NCBI RefSeq assembly: GCF_001423745.1
Contig: NZ_LMPC01000012.1
Coordinates: 770,809 to 834,808 of the forward strand
Origin: Arthrobacter sp. Leaf337
GTDB lineage: Bacteria; Actinomycetota; Actinomycetes; Actinomycetales; Micrococcaceae
Direction: 5' to 3'
Length of the DNA: 64,000 nucleotides
Positions 26,918 through 36,172 of this stretch are shown one piece after another. The notes below the pieces were generated by a model. The model worked only from the letters and a program-made list of their open reading frames with translations, was not told where the DNA came from and did no database searches. The position numbers and the translations under genes are program-made. Every line of letters begins with the position of its first letter. Position 1 is the first letter of the stretch.

Positions 26918-27694
26918 ATGGCTGTAGCAGTGCGCGTTATTCCGTGCCTGGACGTTGACGCCGGCCGCGTGGTCAAGGGCATCAACTTCGAGGGCCTCCG
27001 GGACGCCGGCGATCCCGTGGAGCTTGCGCACCGCTACGACAACGGCGGGGCGGACGAACTGACGTTCCTGGATGTGACCGCCTCCTCGGGCAACCGCGAG
27101 ACCACCTTCGACGTGGTCCGCCGCACCGCCGAGGAAGTCTTTATTCCGCTCACCGTCGGCGGCGGCGTCCGCGGCGTGGCCGAGGTGGACAAGCTCCTGC
27201 GTTACGGGGCCGACAAAGCCTCCATCAACACGGCCGCCGTCGCCCGGCCGGACGTCATCGACGAAATCACCCGGCACTTCGGGTCCCAGGTCCTGGTGCT
27301 GTCCCTGGATGCCCGCCGCACCCGCCCCGGTTCCGAGCCCACCGCGTCCGGCTTTGAAGTCACCACGCACGGCGGCCGGCAGGGGACCGGGATCGACGCC
27401 ATCGAGTGGGCACGCGAAGCCGCGGACCGCGGTGTGGGCGAAATCCTGCTCAACTCCATTGATGCCGACGGCACCAAGGACGGCTTCGACATCGAACTCA
27501 TCCGCCTGGTGCGTGCCGCGGTCAAGGTGCCGATCATCGCGTCCGGCGGGGCCGGCCGGCCCGATCACTTCCCGCCCGCCGTAGCGGCCGGCGCGGACGC
27601 TGTCCTGGCGGCGTCGATCTTCCACTTCGGTCCGGTGGACATGATTTCGCAGGTCAAGACGGCGATCCGCGAGGCAGGTTTCGAAGTCCGCTAG
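26918..27694 (+). CDS. hisF: Imidazole glycerol phosphate synthase subunit HisF
   Basis: 258 residues from ATG 26918 with AGGAG upstream. Catalytic Asp residues are in [12 protein letters not shown] and [14 protein letters not shown]. HisF is the cyclase half of the HisHF complex; hisH and hisA/priA are not in the window. It ends shortly before a palindromic intergenic repeat. Confidence 0.95.
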   Translation: MAVAVRVIPCLDVDAGRVVKGINFEGLRDAGDPVELAHRYDNGGADELTFLDVTASSGNRETTFDVVRRTAEEVFIPLTVGGGVRGVAEVDKLLRYGADKASINTAAVARPDVIDEITRHFGSQVLVLSLDARRTRPGSEPTASGFEVTTHGGRQGTGIDAIEWAREAADRGVGEILLNSIDADGTKDGFDIELIRLVRAAVKVPIIASGGAGRPDHFPPAVAAGADAVLAASIFHFGPVDMISQVKTAIREAGFEVR

Positions 27695-27733
27695 GTGGAA
27701 ACTCCGGTGGTTGGCCTCGGGGATCGCCGGTGG

Positions 27734-27764
27734 TGGAGCTTGTCGATACCATCGACAGGCTCCA
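27734..27764. repeat. Intergenic palindrome, copy 1 of GAGCTTGTCGA family
   Basis: TGGAGCTTGTCGAT (27734-27747) and ATCGACAGGCTCCA (27751-27764) form a 14-bp stem with one G-T position, between convergent hisF and the TIGR03085 gene. The same core is at 43917. It can serve as a bidirectional terminator. Confidence 0.7.
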
Positions 27765-27778
27765 ACCAGCAGAGGCAG

Positions 27779-28423
27779 TTAAAGCCCGACTTCGGCTGAC
27801 TGCAGGAGCGCGACGGCGTCCGGCTGGCCTTCGAACGTCACCAGCGCATGGCGGGTACGGCCGTGGGCGTGCATGAGCAGTTCGCCCGGTTCACCCACGA
27901 TGGCCACCGACACGGGTGCGCGTTTGGCAACGTGGCGGGGCCCGGAAGGACGCACCAGCACGATGCCCAGGTCCACTCCGCGGTACAGGATGGCTGCCCG
28001 CTTGACGAGTTCATCCCACAGGGCATCGGAGTATTCCTCGTCCAGTGCCCGCGGGGCCCAGCGGTCCACGGCTCGCCGGACGTCCTCGGTGTGCACGAAG
28101 TATTCGATCAGGTTGGAGCTCTCGGCCAGGGCCCTGATCCTCAGCGGTGACAGGGCCGGGGGACCGGCACGAAAGGCGTTGACCAGCCGGGTGTAGTCCT
28201 CGGCGGTCTTGAGTTTGGCGGCCAGCTTCGCGGTGGCCTCGTCAGAGGCTTTTGCCAGGCTCTTGATAATAAGGCCAAGCCCCACGCCGGCCTTGCGTTC
28301 GCGCAGGTAGAGGTGCGCGGCGAGGTCGCGTGTGCGCCAGCCCCTGCAGAGCGTGGGGGAGTCAGGACCGGCCGCCAGCAGGGTTTCGGCCAGGACTTCT
28401 CGGGACGGGTCGACGAAATGCAT
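27779..28423 (-). CDS. TIGR03085 family protein (DinB/mycothiol-isomerase-like)
   Basis: 214 residues from the ATG at 28423. The N-terminal four-helix part with AETLLAAGPDSPTLCRGW and DLAAHLYLRERKAG fits the maleylpyruvate isomerase/DinB-like fold, where the His and nearby acidic residues bind a metal. The C-terminal part is family specific. It may use mycothiol, the actinobacterial thiol, but this is a family-level inference. It lies in opposite orientation inside an interrupted his region, divergent from hisI. Confidence 0.8.
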   Translation of the reverse strand: MHFVDPSREVLAETLLAAGPDSPTLCRGWRTRDLAAHLYLRERKAGVGLGLIIKSLAKASDEATAKLAAKLKTAEDYTRLVNAFRAGPPALSPLRIRALAESSNLIEYFVHTEDVRRAVDRWAPRALDEEYSDALWDELVKRAAILYRGVDLGIVLVRPSGPRHVAKRAPVSVAIVGEPGELLMHAHGRTRHALVTFEGQPDAVALLQSAEVGL

Positions 28424-28524
28424 CACTTGTGAAACTAGCACGAGAGGCCGCGAGTTGCGCAGTGGAGGCACTGCCGATTTTGACCCTGATCGTCACACTG
28501 CGGTGAGGCACTAGACTTGGTCTG

Positions 28525-28929
28525 ATGTCTGAGCAGCCCGCCCCCGCACCCGTACCCGCCCTTCCCGCTGAAGTGGCGGACGCCCTCAAGCGCGACAGCG
28601 CCGGCCTCGTGGCCGCCGTCGTGCAGCAGTTCGACACCAACGAAGTGCTCATGCTGGGCTGGATGGACGACGAGGCGCTGCGCCGGACCATGACCACAGG
28701 GAGGGTGACGTTTTACTCCCGCTCCCGCCAGGAGTACTGGCGCAAGGGCGACACCTCCGGCCACGTGCAATGGGTGAAATCCGTTGCGCTGGACTGCGAC
28801 GGCGACGCCCTGCTGGTCCGCGTCGATCAGGTGGGCGCGGCCTGCCACACGGGCACGCGGACCTGCTTCGATGGCCGCGGGCTTTCCGTTGTAGCGGGCG
28901 ACGCCAGCGGCGCAGGGACCGCCAGCTAG
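28525..28929 (+). CDS. hisI: Phosphoribosyl-AMP cyclohydrolase
   Basis: 134 residues. Zinc and magnesium ligands are in [15 protein letters not shown] and [10 protein letters not shown], and the substrate block is [20 protein letters not shown]. It opens the adenine ring of phosphoribosyl-AMP, third step of histidine synthesis. TAGACT ends seven bases before the ATG and no ribosome site is visible, so the mRNA may be leaderless. Separated from hisF by the inverted TIGR03085 gene. Confidence 0.94.
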   Translation: MSEQPAPAPVPALPAEVADALKRDSAGLVAAVVQQFDTNEVLMLGWMDDEALRRTMTTGRVTFYSRSRQEYWRKGDTSGHVQWVKSVALDCDGDALLVRVDQVGAACHTGTRTCFDGRGLSVVAGDASGAGTAS

Positions 28930-29017
28930 CTCCGACAAGGCAGGACTCCGGCGCAGGCGCCGGACACCTCACCACACGATTCAGGCACCACTTAAGAACA
29001 GGCGGAACACCATAGCC

Positions 29018-30631
29018 ATGCAGGACCTTGGAATCATCAGCCCGGGCCTCGAGGAATTCCGGGAGCTCGCCAGCCACAGCCGTGTCATCCCGGTCCGGCT
29101 GAAGGTACTGGCCGACGCCGAGACGCCGATCGGGCTCTACCGCAAGCTGGCGAACGGCCAGCCCGGCACGTTCCTGATGGAGTCCGCTGCCGTCGGCGGT
29201 TCGTGGTCGCGCTATTCCTTCATCGGCGCCAAGTCACGCGCCACCCTGACCACCAAGGACGGACAGGCGCACTGGCTGGGCGAGCCGCCCGCCGGGGTTC
29301 CCGTGGACGGGAACCCGGTGGATGCCATCAGGGATACCGTCGAAGCCCTGCGTACCGACCGCTTCGACGGCCTGCCGCCCTTCACCTCTGGCTTGGTCGG
29401 TTTCCTCGGCTGGGAAACCGTGCGGCACTGGGAGAAACTCACCAGCCCGCCCGAAGACGACCTGGAACTGCCGGAACTGGCCCTGAACCTGGTCACCGAC
29501 ATGGCAGTGCACGACAACATGGACGGCACCGTCCTGCTCATCGCCAACGCCATCAACTTCGACAACAGCTCGGAGCGTGTGGACGAGGCATGGCACGACG
29601 CCGTGGCCCGGGTCAAGGCACTCCTTGCCAAGGTCAGCACGCCTGTGGAACAGCCGATTTCCGTGCTGGAACCCGCCGCACTGGACTTTGCCTCCAGCGT
29701 CCAGGAACGTTGGAACGAGCCCGACTACCTCGCCGCCCTGGACCGCGGCAAGGAAGCTATCGTCGACGGCGAAGTGTTCCAGGTGGTCATTTCCCGCCGC
29801 TTCGAGATGGAGTGCGGCGCCGACCCGCTGGATGTCTACCGGGTGCTTCGGAACACCAATCCCAGCCCGTACATGTACATCTTCAGCCTCGAGGACGCCG
29901 CCGGCCGGCAGTATTCCATTGTGGGCTCCTCCCCGGAAGCCCTCGTGACGGTCACGGGCGAGGAAGTCATCACCCACCCCATTGCCGGCTCGCGTCCCCG
30001 GGGCAAGACCGTGGAAGCGGATAAGGCCTTCGCCGAGGAGCTCCTGGCCGACCAGAAGGAACGCGCCGAACACCTCATGCTGGTGGACCTGTCCCGCAAC
30101 GACCTCTCCAAGGTCTGCGTCGCCGGCACGGTGGACGTCACGCAGTTCATGGAGGTGGAGCGCTTCAGCCACATCATGCACCTGGTCTCCACCGTCGTGG
30201 GCAAGCTCGCCCCCGCCGCCAAGGCGTACGACGTCCTGAAAGCAACGTTCCCCGCCGGGACGCTCTCCGGAGCCCCCAAGCCGCGTGCGCTGCGGCTCCT
30301 GGACGAGCTGGAACCGCACCGGCGCGGCATCTACGGCGGCGTAGTGGGCTACCTCGACTTCGCCGGAGACATGGACATGGCCATCGCCATCCGTTCGGCC
30401 CTGCTCCGTGAAGGGCGGGCCTACGTCCAGGCCGGCGGCGGAATCGTTGCCGACTCGGTCAACCCGACCGAAGCCTTGGAGACGGTCAATAAGGCTGCCG
30501 CACCGCTGCGCGCCGTCCATACGGCCGGGTCCCTGCACAACATCACGGCCGACTCCGTGCCGGACCCGGCGGACGCTTCCGGCCCCGATGCTTCCGGCCG
30601 CGCCGCGGGTCCCGCCGCGGCGGGCAGCTGA
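29018..30631 (+). CDS. trpE: Anthranilate synthase component I
   Basis: 537 residues. The N-terminal part holds the tryptophan feedback site (FLMESAAVGGSWSRYSFIG), and the chorismate-binding domain has ITHPIAGSRPRGKT, DLSRNDLSKV and FPAGTLSGAPKPRA. It makes anthranilate from chorismate with TrpG, which is not in this window. The stop overlaps the start of a membrane-protein gene by one base. No Trp-rich leader peptide or clear attenuator is visible in the 88 bases upstream; a GC hairpin at 28947-28964 may terminate hisI. Confidence 0.94.
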   Translation: MQDLGIISPGLEEFRELASHSRVIPVRLKVLADAETPIGLYRKLANGQPGTFLMESAAVGGSWSRYSFIGAKSRATLTTKDGQAHWLGEPPAGVPVDGNPVDAIRDTVEALRTDRFDGLPPFTSGLVGFLGWETVRHWEKLTSPPEDDLELPELALNLVTDMAVHDNMDGTVLLIANAINFDNSSERVDEAWHDAVARVKALLAKVSTPVEQPISVLEPAALDFASSVQERWNEPDYLAALDRGKEAIVDGEVFQVVISRRFEMECGADPLDVYRVLRNTNPSPYMYIFSLEDAAGRQYSIVGSSPEALVTVTGEEVITHPIAGSRPRGKTVEADKAFAEELLADQKERAEHLMLVDLSRNDLSKVCVAGTVDVTQFMEVERFSHIMHLVSTVVGKLAPAAKAYDVLKATFPAGTLSGAPKPRALRLLDELEPHRRGIYGGVVGYLDFAGDMDMAIAIRSALLREGRAYVQAGGGIVADSVNPTEALETVNKAAAPLRAVHTAGSLHNITADSVPDPADASGPDASGRAAGPAAAGS

Positions 30632-31299
30632 TGGGTGTCATGGAAGACGGCATCATCGAAGACGGCGTCACGGCGGGCAAGACCGGCCGGCCGGCAACCA
30701 AGCGGCCAGGCGCTCCGGTGTGGGCGCGGAAGTCCACGCTGGTGCTGATCATTGCCGCAATGGCACTGGCGGTCTTCGGCACCACCACCCAGACGTGGTT
30801 GACCGTCCATCTCGACCCTGCCCAGCTGGGCCAGGCCGTCAACAGCCAGGACGGCCTCCAGGTGCAGGGCAGCAAAGCGGCCACCACCGTCACCGCACTG
30901 GCACTCGTGGCATTGGCGGGCGGCCTTGCCGCCTCGATCGCGGGCCGGATTGCGCGCTGGATCATTACCGCGATCATCCTCCTCGCGTCCGTTGGCATCG
31001 TGACCGCCGCTGTCACGGTGATGGCAGACCCCCTCGCAGCTGCCCAGGGGTCCATCGCAGCCGCCACCGGCATCACCGGGAGCAGCGTCCAGGTGAGCGC
31101 CTCGGCGTTCCCGGCACTCGCCGTCGTCGCCGGTGTCCTGCTGGGGCTGGGAGCCCTGCTCATCATTCCTGCCGGACGCCACTGGAAGACGCGGACGAAA
31201 TATGACGCCGCAGCGGCTGGCACCGCCGGTACCGCGGAAGGTCCCGCGGACGAGATCGACAGCTGGGACAGGCTGTCCCGGGGCGACGATCCCACGTAG
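30631..31299 (+). CDS. Trp biosynthesis-associated membrane protein (TIGR02234)
   Basis: 222 residues with four predicted membrane segments, near 32-50 (STLVLIIAAMALAVFG), 88-108, 113-135 and 168-190. The family sits in actinobacterial trp operons between trpE and trpC but has no known activity. The segment TTQTWLTV after the first helix is typical. It overlaps trpE by one base. A role in tryptophan precursor transport or enzyme membrane association would be speculation. Confidence 0.85.
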   Translation: MGVMEDGIIEDGVTAGKTGRPATKRPGAPVWARKSTLVLIIAAMALAVFGTTTQTWLTVHLDPAQLGQAVNSQDGLQVQGSKAATTVTALALVALAGGLAASIAGRIARWIITAIILLASVGIVTAAVTVMADPLAAAQGSIAAATGITGSSVQVSASAFPALAVVAGVLLGLGALLIIPAGRHWKTRTKYDAAAAGTAGTAEGPADEIDSWDRLSRGDDPT

Positions 31300-31387
31300 G
31301 CGGCCCACCGCCGTCCCAGCCGCCGATGTCCAAGGCGCCGCCAAAAAATGGCAGAATGTAAGCAGTATTCATCCTGAGGAGATTTCC

Positions 31388-31675
31388 ATGAGCAAAGCCA
31401 CTGTTTCCGCATCCAAAGCCGCTGCTGCCGAAAGCGTCTACACCGGCGTCGACCACAGCGCAGACCTCGGCCACGGCAACAGCCCGGCGGCATGGACGTG
31501 CGTGATCGTTATGCTGGTGGGCGCGCTCATCGCGGCCATCGCCTTTGTCATTGCCAGCACCCCCATCTTCATTGCCGGCGCAGCTGTAATGGTCATCGGC
31601 CTGCTGCTCGGCTGGATCATGCGGAAGGCCGGTTACGGCGTGGACGGCAGCAAGCTGAAGAACTCCGGCCACTAG
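31388..31675 (+). CDS. HGxxPAAW-motif membrane protein
   Basis: 95 residues from the ATG at 31388 with GAGGAG upstream. After an Ala/Ser-rich start comes the motif HGNSPAAWTCV, then two membrane helices (VIVMLVGALIAAIAFVIAS and PIFIAGAAVMVIGLLLGWI). The family is found next to trp genes in Actinobacteria and is uncharacterised. trpC starts two bases after its stop. A longer frame from 31133 has no ribosome site and is rejected. Confidence 0.85.
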   Translation: MSKATVSASKAAAAESVYTGVDHSADLGHGNSPAAWTCVIVMLVGALIAAIAFVIASTPIFIAGAAVMVIGLLLGWIMRKAGYGVDGSKLKNSGH

Positions 31676-31677
31676 CA

Positions 31678-32496
31678 GTGACTGTTCTCGACGACATCAA
31701 TGCCGGTGCGCGTGAGGACATGGAGGCCCGCCGGCGCCTGGTGTCCCTCGCCGAACTGAAGGACCGCGCCGCAGCGGCGGCTCCTGCGCGCGATGCGTGG
31801 GCTGCCCTCGGCGGGGATTCCTCGCCACGGAACCAGCTGAAGGTCATCGCGGAAATCAAGCGGCGCAGCCCGTCCAAGGGCGATCTGGCGAGCATCGCCG
31901 ATCCTGCGGACCTCGCGGTCCAGTACGCCGACGGCGGAGCTTCCGTCATCAGCGTGCTCACCGAACAGCGCCGGTTCAGCGGGTCGCTCGCCGACTTCGA
32001 CGCCGTCCGGAAAGCCGTGGATGTTCCGCTGCTGCGCAAGGACTTCACGGTTGACGAGTACCAGATCTGGGAAGCGCGTGCGCACGGTGCGGACCTGGTG
32101 CTGCTAATCGTTGCTTCGCTGAGCGACGCCGAGCTGCGCGACTTCAGCCAGCTCACCCGCGAACTGGGCATGAACGCGCTGGTGGAGACGCACACTGCGG
32201 AGGAGATCGAGCGCGCCGTCGCGGCGGACGCCCGGATCATCGGCGTCAACGTCCGCAACCTCAAGACGCTCGACGTCGACCGTTCCGTCTTTGCCTCCCT
32301 CGCCGGCGGCATCCCTCCGGAAGCGGTCATTGTTGCCGAATCCGGAGTCCGCGGCGTGGACGACGTCAGGCATTACGCCGCGAGCGGCGCCAATGCCGTG
32401 CTGGTGGGCGAAGCGCTCGTCAGCGACGCGACACCTCGTGAGCGGATCGCCGAATTTACCGCTGCAGGGGCGGAAGCCATCGCAGCACGGGTCTGA
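31678..32496 (+). CDS. trpC: Indole-3-glycerol phosphate synthase
   Basis: 272 residues from the GTG at 31678. The TIM barrel has the catalytic Glu/Lys segments [25 protein letters not shown] and [10 protein letters not shown]. It closes the indole ring from carboxyphenylamino-deoxyribulose phosphate. It starts two bases after the HGxxPAAW gene and is followed by trpB after about 85 bases. Confidence 0.95.
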   Translation: MTVLDDINAGAREDMEARRRLVSLAELKDRAAAAAPARDAWAALGGDSSPRNQLKVIAEIKRRSPSKGDLASIADPADLAVQYADGGASVISVLTEQRRFSGSLADFDAVRKAVDVPLLRKDFTVDEYQIWEARAHGADLVLLIVASLSDAELRDFSQLTRELGMNALVETHTAEEIERAVAADARIIGVNVRNLKTLDVDRSVFASLAGGIPPEAVIVAESGVRGVDDVRHYAASGANAVLVGEALVSDATPRERIAEFTAAGAEAIAARV

Positions 32497-32581
32497 TGAC
32501 CGGGGCGCCCGGCGGCAGCCTGCTAAAGCCGTGCGCCACCCGAAATTTCTTTATGAACAGTGGAACAGGATGGTGAGACCG

Positions 32582-33913
32582 ATGGTCGACGCGCCAACAA
32601 CCGGCTCTGATGAGGGCACCGCGGACGCATTTCTGCAAGGAGACCGGTCCCTACGCCACGCGCCGGGCCCGTACTTCGGCTCCTACGGCGGGCGCTGGAT
32701 GCCCGAATCCCTCATCGCGGCCCTGGATGAGCTGGAAGACACCTTCGAGAAGGCCAAGGCCGACCCGGACTTCGTCGCCCAGATCAAGGACCTGAACAAG
32801 AACTACTCCGGCCGTCCGTCCCTGCTCACCGAGGCCAAACGCTTCGCCGAGCACGCCGGGGGAGTGCGCGTGTTCCTCAAGCGCGAGGACCTCAACCACA
32901 CCGGTTCGCACAAGATCAACAACGTGCTGGGCCAGGCCCTGCTCGCCAAGCGCATGGGCAAGACCCGCGTGATCGCCGAGACCGGCGCCGGCCAGCACGG
33001 CGTGGCCAGTGCCACTGCAGCTGCTTTGCTGGGCCTCGAATGCGTTGTCTACATGGGCGCCGAGGACTGCCGGCGCCAGGCGTTGAACGTTGCGCGCATG
33101 GAGCTGCTGGGCGCCACGGTCATTCCGGTGACCAGCGGCTCGCAGACCCTCAAGGACGCCATCAACGAGGCACTCCGCGACTGGGTGGCCAACGTTGACC
33201 ACACCCACTACCTGCTCGGCACGGCCGCCGGAGCCCACCCGTTCCCCGCGATGGTGCGGTACTTCCACGAGGTCATCGGCGAGGAAGCCCGCGCCCAGAT
33301 CCTGGAACAGGCCGGACGTCTTCCGGACGCGGTCTGCGCCTGCATCGGCGGCGGCTCCAACGCGATCGGCATCTTCCACGGCTTCCTGGATGATCCTTCC
33401 GTCAGGATCTACGGCTTCGAGGCCGGCGGCGACGGCGTGGACACCGGACGCCACGCGGCCACCATCACCCTGGGCAAGCCCGGCGTGCTCCACGGCGCGC
33501 GCTCCTATCTGATGCAGGACGACGACGGACAGACCATCGAGTCGCACTCCATCTCAGCAGGCCTCGACTACCCGGGCGTGGGACCGGAGCACGCCTACCT
33601 GGCGGACATCGGCCGCGTCAGCTACGAGCCCATTACGGACGCCGAAGCCATGGATGCCTTCCGGGTTCTGTGCCGGACCGAGGGCATCATCCCCGCGATC
33701 GAATCCGCGCACGCCCTGGCCGGCGCCATCAAGGTTGGCCAGCGCCTCGCCGCCGAAGCTGCAGCCGAGGGGAAGGCCGCTGACAGCAAGATTGTCATCG
33801 TGAACCTCTCCGGGCGAGGCGACAAGGACGTGGCCACGGCCGCTGAATGGTTTGACCTGCTGGACAAGGATTCCGTAGAGGCCGAGATCGGCAAAGAAGG
33901 GGAACAGCTGTGA
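32582..33913 (+). CDS. trpB: Tryptophan synthase beta chain
   Basis: 443 residues from ATG 32582; an ATG four codons earlier (32570) is equally possible. The PLP lysine is in [15 protein letters not shown], the phosphate loop is [15 protein letters not shown], and GRWMPESL opens the fold. It condenses indole and serine to tryptophan. The stop overlaps the trpA GTG by four bases, usual for the alpha2-beta2 complex. Confidence 0.95.
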   Translation: MVDAPTTGSDEGTADAFLQGDRSLRHAPGPYFGSYGGRWMPESLIAALDELEDTFEKAKADPDFVAQIKDLNKNYSGRPSLLTEAKRFAEHAGGVRVFLKREDLNHTGSHKINNVLGQALLAKRMGKTRVIAETGAGQHGVASATAAALLGLECVVYMGAEDCRRQALNVARMELLGATVIPVTSGSQTLKDAINEALRDWVANVDHTHYLLGTAAGAHPFPAMVRYFHEVIGEEARAQILEQAGRLPDAVCACIGGGSNAIGIFHGFLDDPSVRIYGFEAGGDGVDTGRHAATITLGKPGVLHGARSYLMQDDDGQTIESHSISAGLDYPGVGPEHAYLADIGRVSYEPITDAEAMDAFRVLCRTEGIIPAIESAHALAGAIKVGQRLAAEAAAEGKAADSKIVIVNLSGRGDKDVATAAEWFDLLDKDSVEAEIGKEGEQL

Positions 33914-34728
33914 CCGGCGTTCAGGACATCACCAGCACCAGCAAGTCAGCAGCCGCCATTGACAAGGCACGCGCTGAAGGGCGGGCCGCCCTCATCGGCT
34001 ACCTTCCCGCCGGCTACCCCAGCGTGGAGCAGACCATCGCCGCCGGCATCGCGCTGGCCGAGAACGGCGCCGACCTGATCGAGATCGGGATCCCGTACTC
34101 CGACCCCGTCATGGACGGTCAGGTCATCCAGGCTGCCACCACCGAGGCCCTCGCCAAGGGCTTCCACGTCCGCGAGGTCTTTGACGTGGTCCGCGGCATC
34201 ACCAGCAAGACCGATGCCGCCGTCCTGGTGATGACCTACTGGAACCCGGTGGTCCGGATGGGCGTGGATGAATTCTCCCGCCGGCTGGCCGAAGCCGGGG
34301 GAGCAGGGCTGATCACCCCTGACCTGATTCCCGATGAAGCCTCCGAGTGGATGGCTGCCTCGGACAAGTACGGCCTGGACCGGGTGTTCCTCGTGGCACC
34401 GTCGTCGTCGCCGGAGCGCATGAAGCGCACGGTGGATGCCAGCCGCGGTTTCGTGTACGCCGTGTCCATCATGGGCGTCACCGGAGCCCGGTCGTCCGTC
34501 AGCGATGCCGCGGAAGGCGTCGTGGCCGCCGCGCATGCTGCCGGGGCCGAGCGGGTGTGTGTAGGCCTTGGCGTCTCCAACGCCGGCCAGGTCCGCGAGA
34601 TCGCGGCGTACGCCGACGGCGTGATCGTGGGTACGGCGCTCGTCGCCGCCATCCGCGACGGCGGCGTGGACGCAGTTGCCGCCCTGACCAAAGACCTCAG
34701 CACCGGCCTGACCAGGGAAGAAGCCTAA
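33910..34728 (+). CDS. trpA: Tryptophan synthase alpha chain
   Basis: 272 residues. The catalytic acids are in [16 protein letters not shown], with the substrate loop [16 protein letters not shown] and [15 protein letters not shown]. It cleaves indole-glycerol phosphate and passes indole to TrpB. Starts at GTG within the trpB stop; lgt follows after three bases. Confidence 0.95.
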   Translation: MTGVQDITSTSKSAAAIDKARAEGRAALIGYLPAGYPSVEQTIAAGIALAENGADLIEIGIPYSDPVMDGQVIQAATTEALAKGFHVREVFDVVRGITSKTDAAVLVMTYWNPVVRMGVDEFSRRLAEAGGAGLITPDLIPDEASEWMAASDKYGLDRVFLVAPSSSPERMKRTVDASRGFVYAVSIMGVTGARSSVSDAAEGVVAAAHAAGAERVCVGLGVSNAGQVREIAAYADGVIVGTALVAAIRDGGVDAVAALTKDLSTGLTREEA

Positions 34729-34731
34729 ACA

Positions 34732-35910
34732 ATGCAGACTGTCCTCCACGCGGCGGCCATGCTCCCCGCCAGCATTCCGAGCCCGGACTGGTCCGGGTTC
34801 GACATCCCGCTGCCGTGGGGGTCGCTGCGCATCCATGCGTACGCGCTGTGCATCCTGGCCGGAATCGTTGTTGGCCTGTGGCTGACGTCGGTCCGCTGGA
34901 CCAAGCGCGGCACTCCGGAGGGCAGCCTGTGGGACATCGCCATCTGGGCCATCCCGTTCGGCATCATCGGCGGCCGTCTCTACCACGTGTTCTCTTCCCC
35001 GGACGCCTACTTCGGCCCGGGCTTCGACGGCACCGGTGACCTTTCCCTGATCCCGCAGATCCAGCGCGGCGGCCTGGGGATCTGGGGTGCTGTCCTGCTC
35101 GGCGCCGTGGGCGCGTGGATCGGCTGCCGCCGGGCAGGTGTCAAGCTCACTGCGTTCCTGGACGCCGCAGCCCCCGGGCTGCTGCTTGCCCAGGCCGTGG
35201 GGCGCTGGGGAAACTACTTCAACCAGGAACTGTTCGGCGCACCCACCACGCTTCCCTGGGGCCTCCAGATCGATGCCGACAACGCCAACTTCCCGGCGGG
35301 GATGCCGGCGGACACCCTCTTCCACCCGACGTTCCTCTATGAGTCCCTCTGGAACATCGCGGGCGTGGTGATCCTGCTGGCCCTGGACCGGAAGTTCAAC
35401 TTCCGCCGCGGGCGGCTGTTCTGGCTCTATGCCATGTACTACACGCTGGGCCGGGTCTGGATCGAAGCCATGCGGATCGACGATGCAGAACAGATCAGCC
35501 TGTTCGGCATCACCACGCGCCTCAACGTGTGGACCAGCATCGTCGTGTTCCTCGTGGCACTGATCGTGTTCGTGGTGCTGGGGCTCCGCAAGCGCGATGA
35601 GCCGGATACCGCGTACCTGGACGGGCACGTTCCAGCCGACAAGGACGGTGACACGCCTGGCAAGGACGGCGAGTTGGCGACTGTTCCGGCGGACGGCAAA
35701 ACTATCCGGCATGCGGACAAGAGTGTCTCAGATAGTGAGTCCCGTGGTAATCTCCCTGATAACCAAAGCGGTCCGGGGCACACTTCCGCCCCAACTGAAG
35801 CGGTGAAGGAACCAGCTGTCGGCACCACGCCCGCAAAGGGCGGGCAGGCAGCTGAAAATTCCGTTCACCAGGACTCCGGATCCGCGCCGGACACTGACCG
35901 CACCAAGTAG
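34732..35910 (+). CDS. lgt: Prolipoprotein diacylglyceryl transferase
   Basis: 392 residues. About 280 residues form the multi-membrane-spanning core with the Lgt signature GRWGNYFNQELFG and the His-containing GGRLYHVF. It moves diacylglycerol from phosphatidylglycerol to the lipobox Cys of prelipoproteins. The last about 110 residues are a hydrophilic Asp/Lys/Pro-rich tail beyond the usual family length, as in other actinobacteria. It begins three bases after trpA, so it is expressed with the trp genes. Confidence 0.94.
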   Translation: MQTVLHAAAMLPASIPSPDWSGFDIPLPWGSLRIHAYALCILAGIVVGLWLTSVRWTKRGTPEGSLWDIAIWAIPFGIIGGRLYHVFSSPDAYFGPGFDGTGDLSLIPQIQRGGLGIWGAVLLGAVGAWIGCRRAGVKLTAFLDAAAPGLLLAQAVGRWGNYFNQELFGAPTTLPWGLQIDADNANFPAGMPADTLFHPTFLYESLWNIAGVVILLALDRKFNFRRGRLFWLYAMYYTLGRVWIEAMRIDDAEQISLFGITTRLNVWTSIVVFLVALIVFVVLGLRKRDEPDTAYLDGHVPADKDGDTPGKDGELATVPADGKTIRHADKSVSDSESRGNLPDNQSGPGHTSAPTEAVKEPAVGTTPAKGGQAAENSVHQDSGSAPDTDRTK

Positions 35911-36066
35911 TCAGGGCCGGCAAACCGGGCAGCAGGGCTACCGCCCGCACCGCCCGTTCCCACAGCGTCGTGGCACCAGGGCCCCTTCCCGTCAGCACAG
36001 AGCTGCTGCCGGGTCAAGCCCAGGTCAGGGCCTGCGTAACTGTTAGTTCAGCAGGCCGGGCTGACC

Positions 36067-36072
36067 TACAAT
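36067..36072 (+). promoter_or_regulatory. Probable -10 element upstream of gltB
   Basis: TACAAT matches the -10 consensus in five of six positions about 100 bases before the gltB start. No good -35 is visible at 16-18 bases, so the promoter may need an activator. The rest of 35911-36172 holds no gene. Confidence 0.4.
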
Positions 36073-36172
36073 TTCCAGTAAGTAACACTTTGTTGTGCCC
36101 ATCACACAGGCACCGCGAGTGGGGCCAACGTTGTCCCTTCCATACGCACGATCAGGAGGAAGGACGTCTCCC

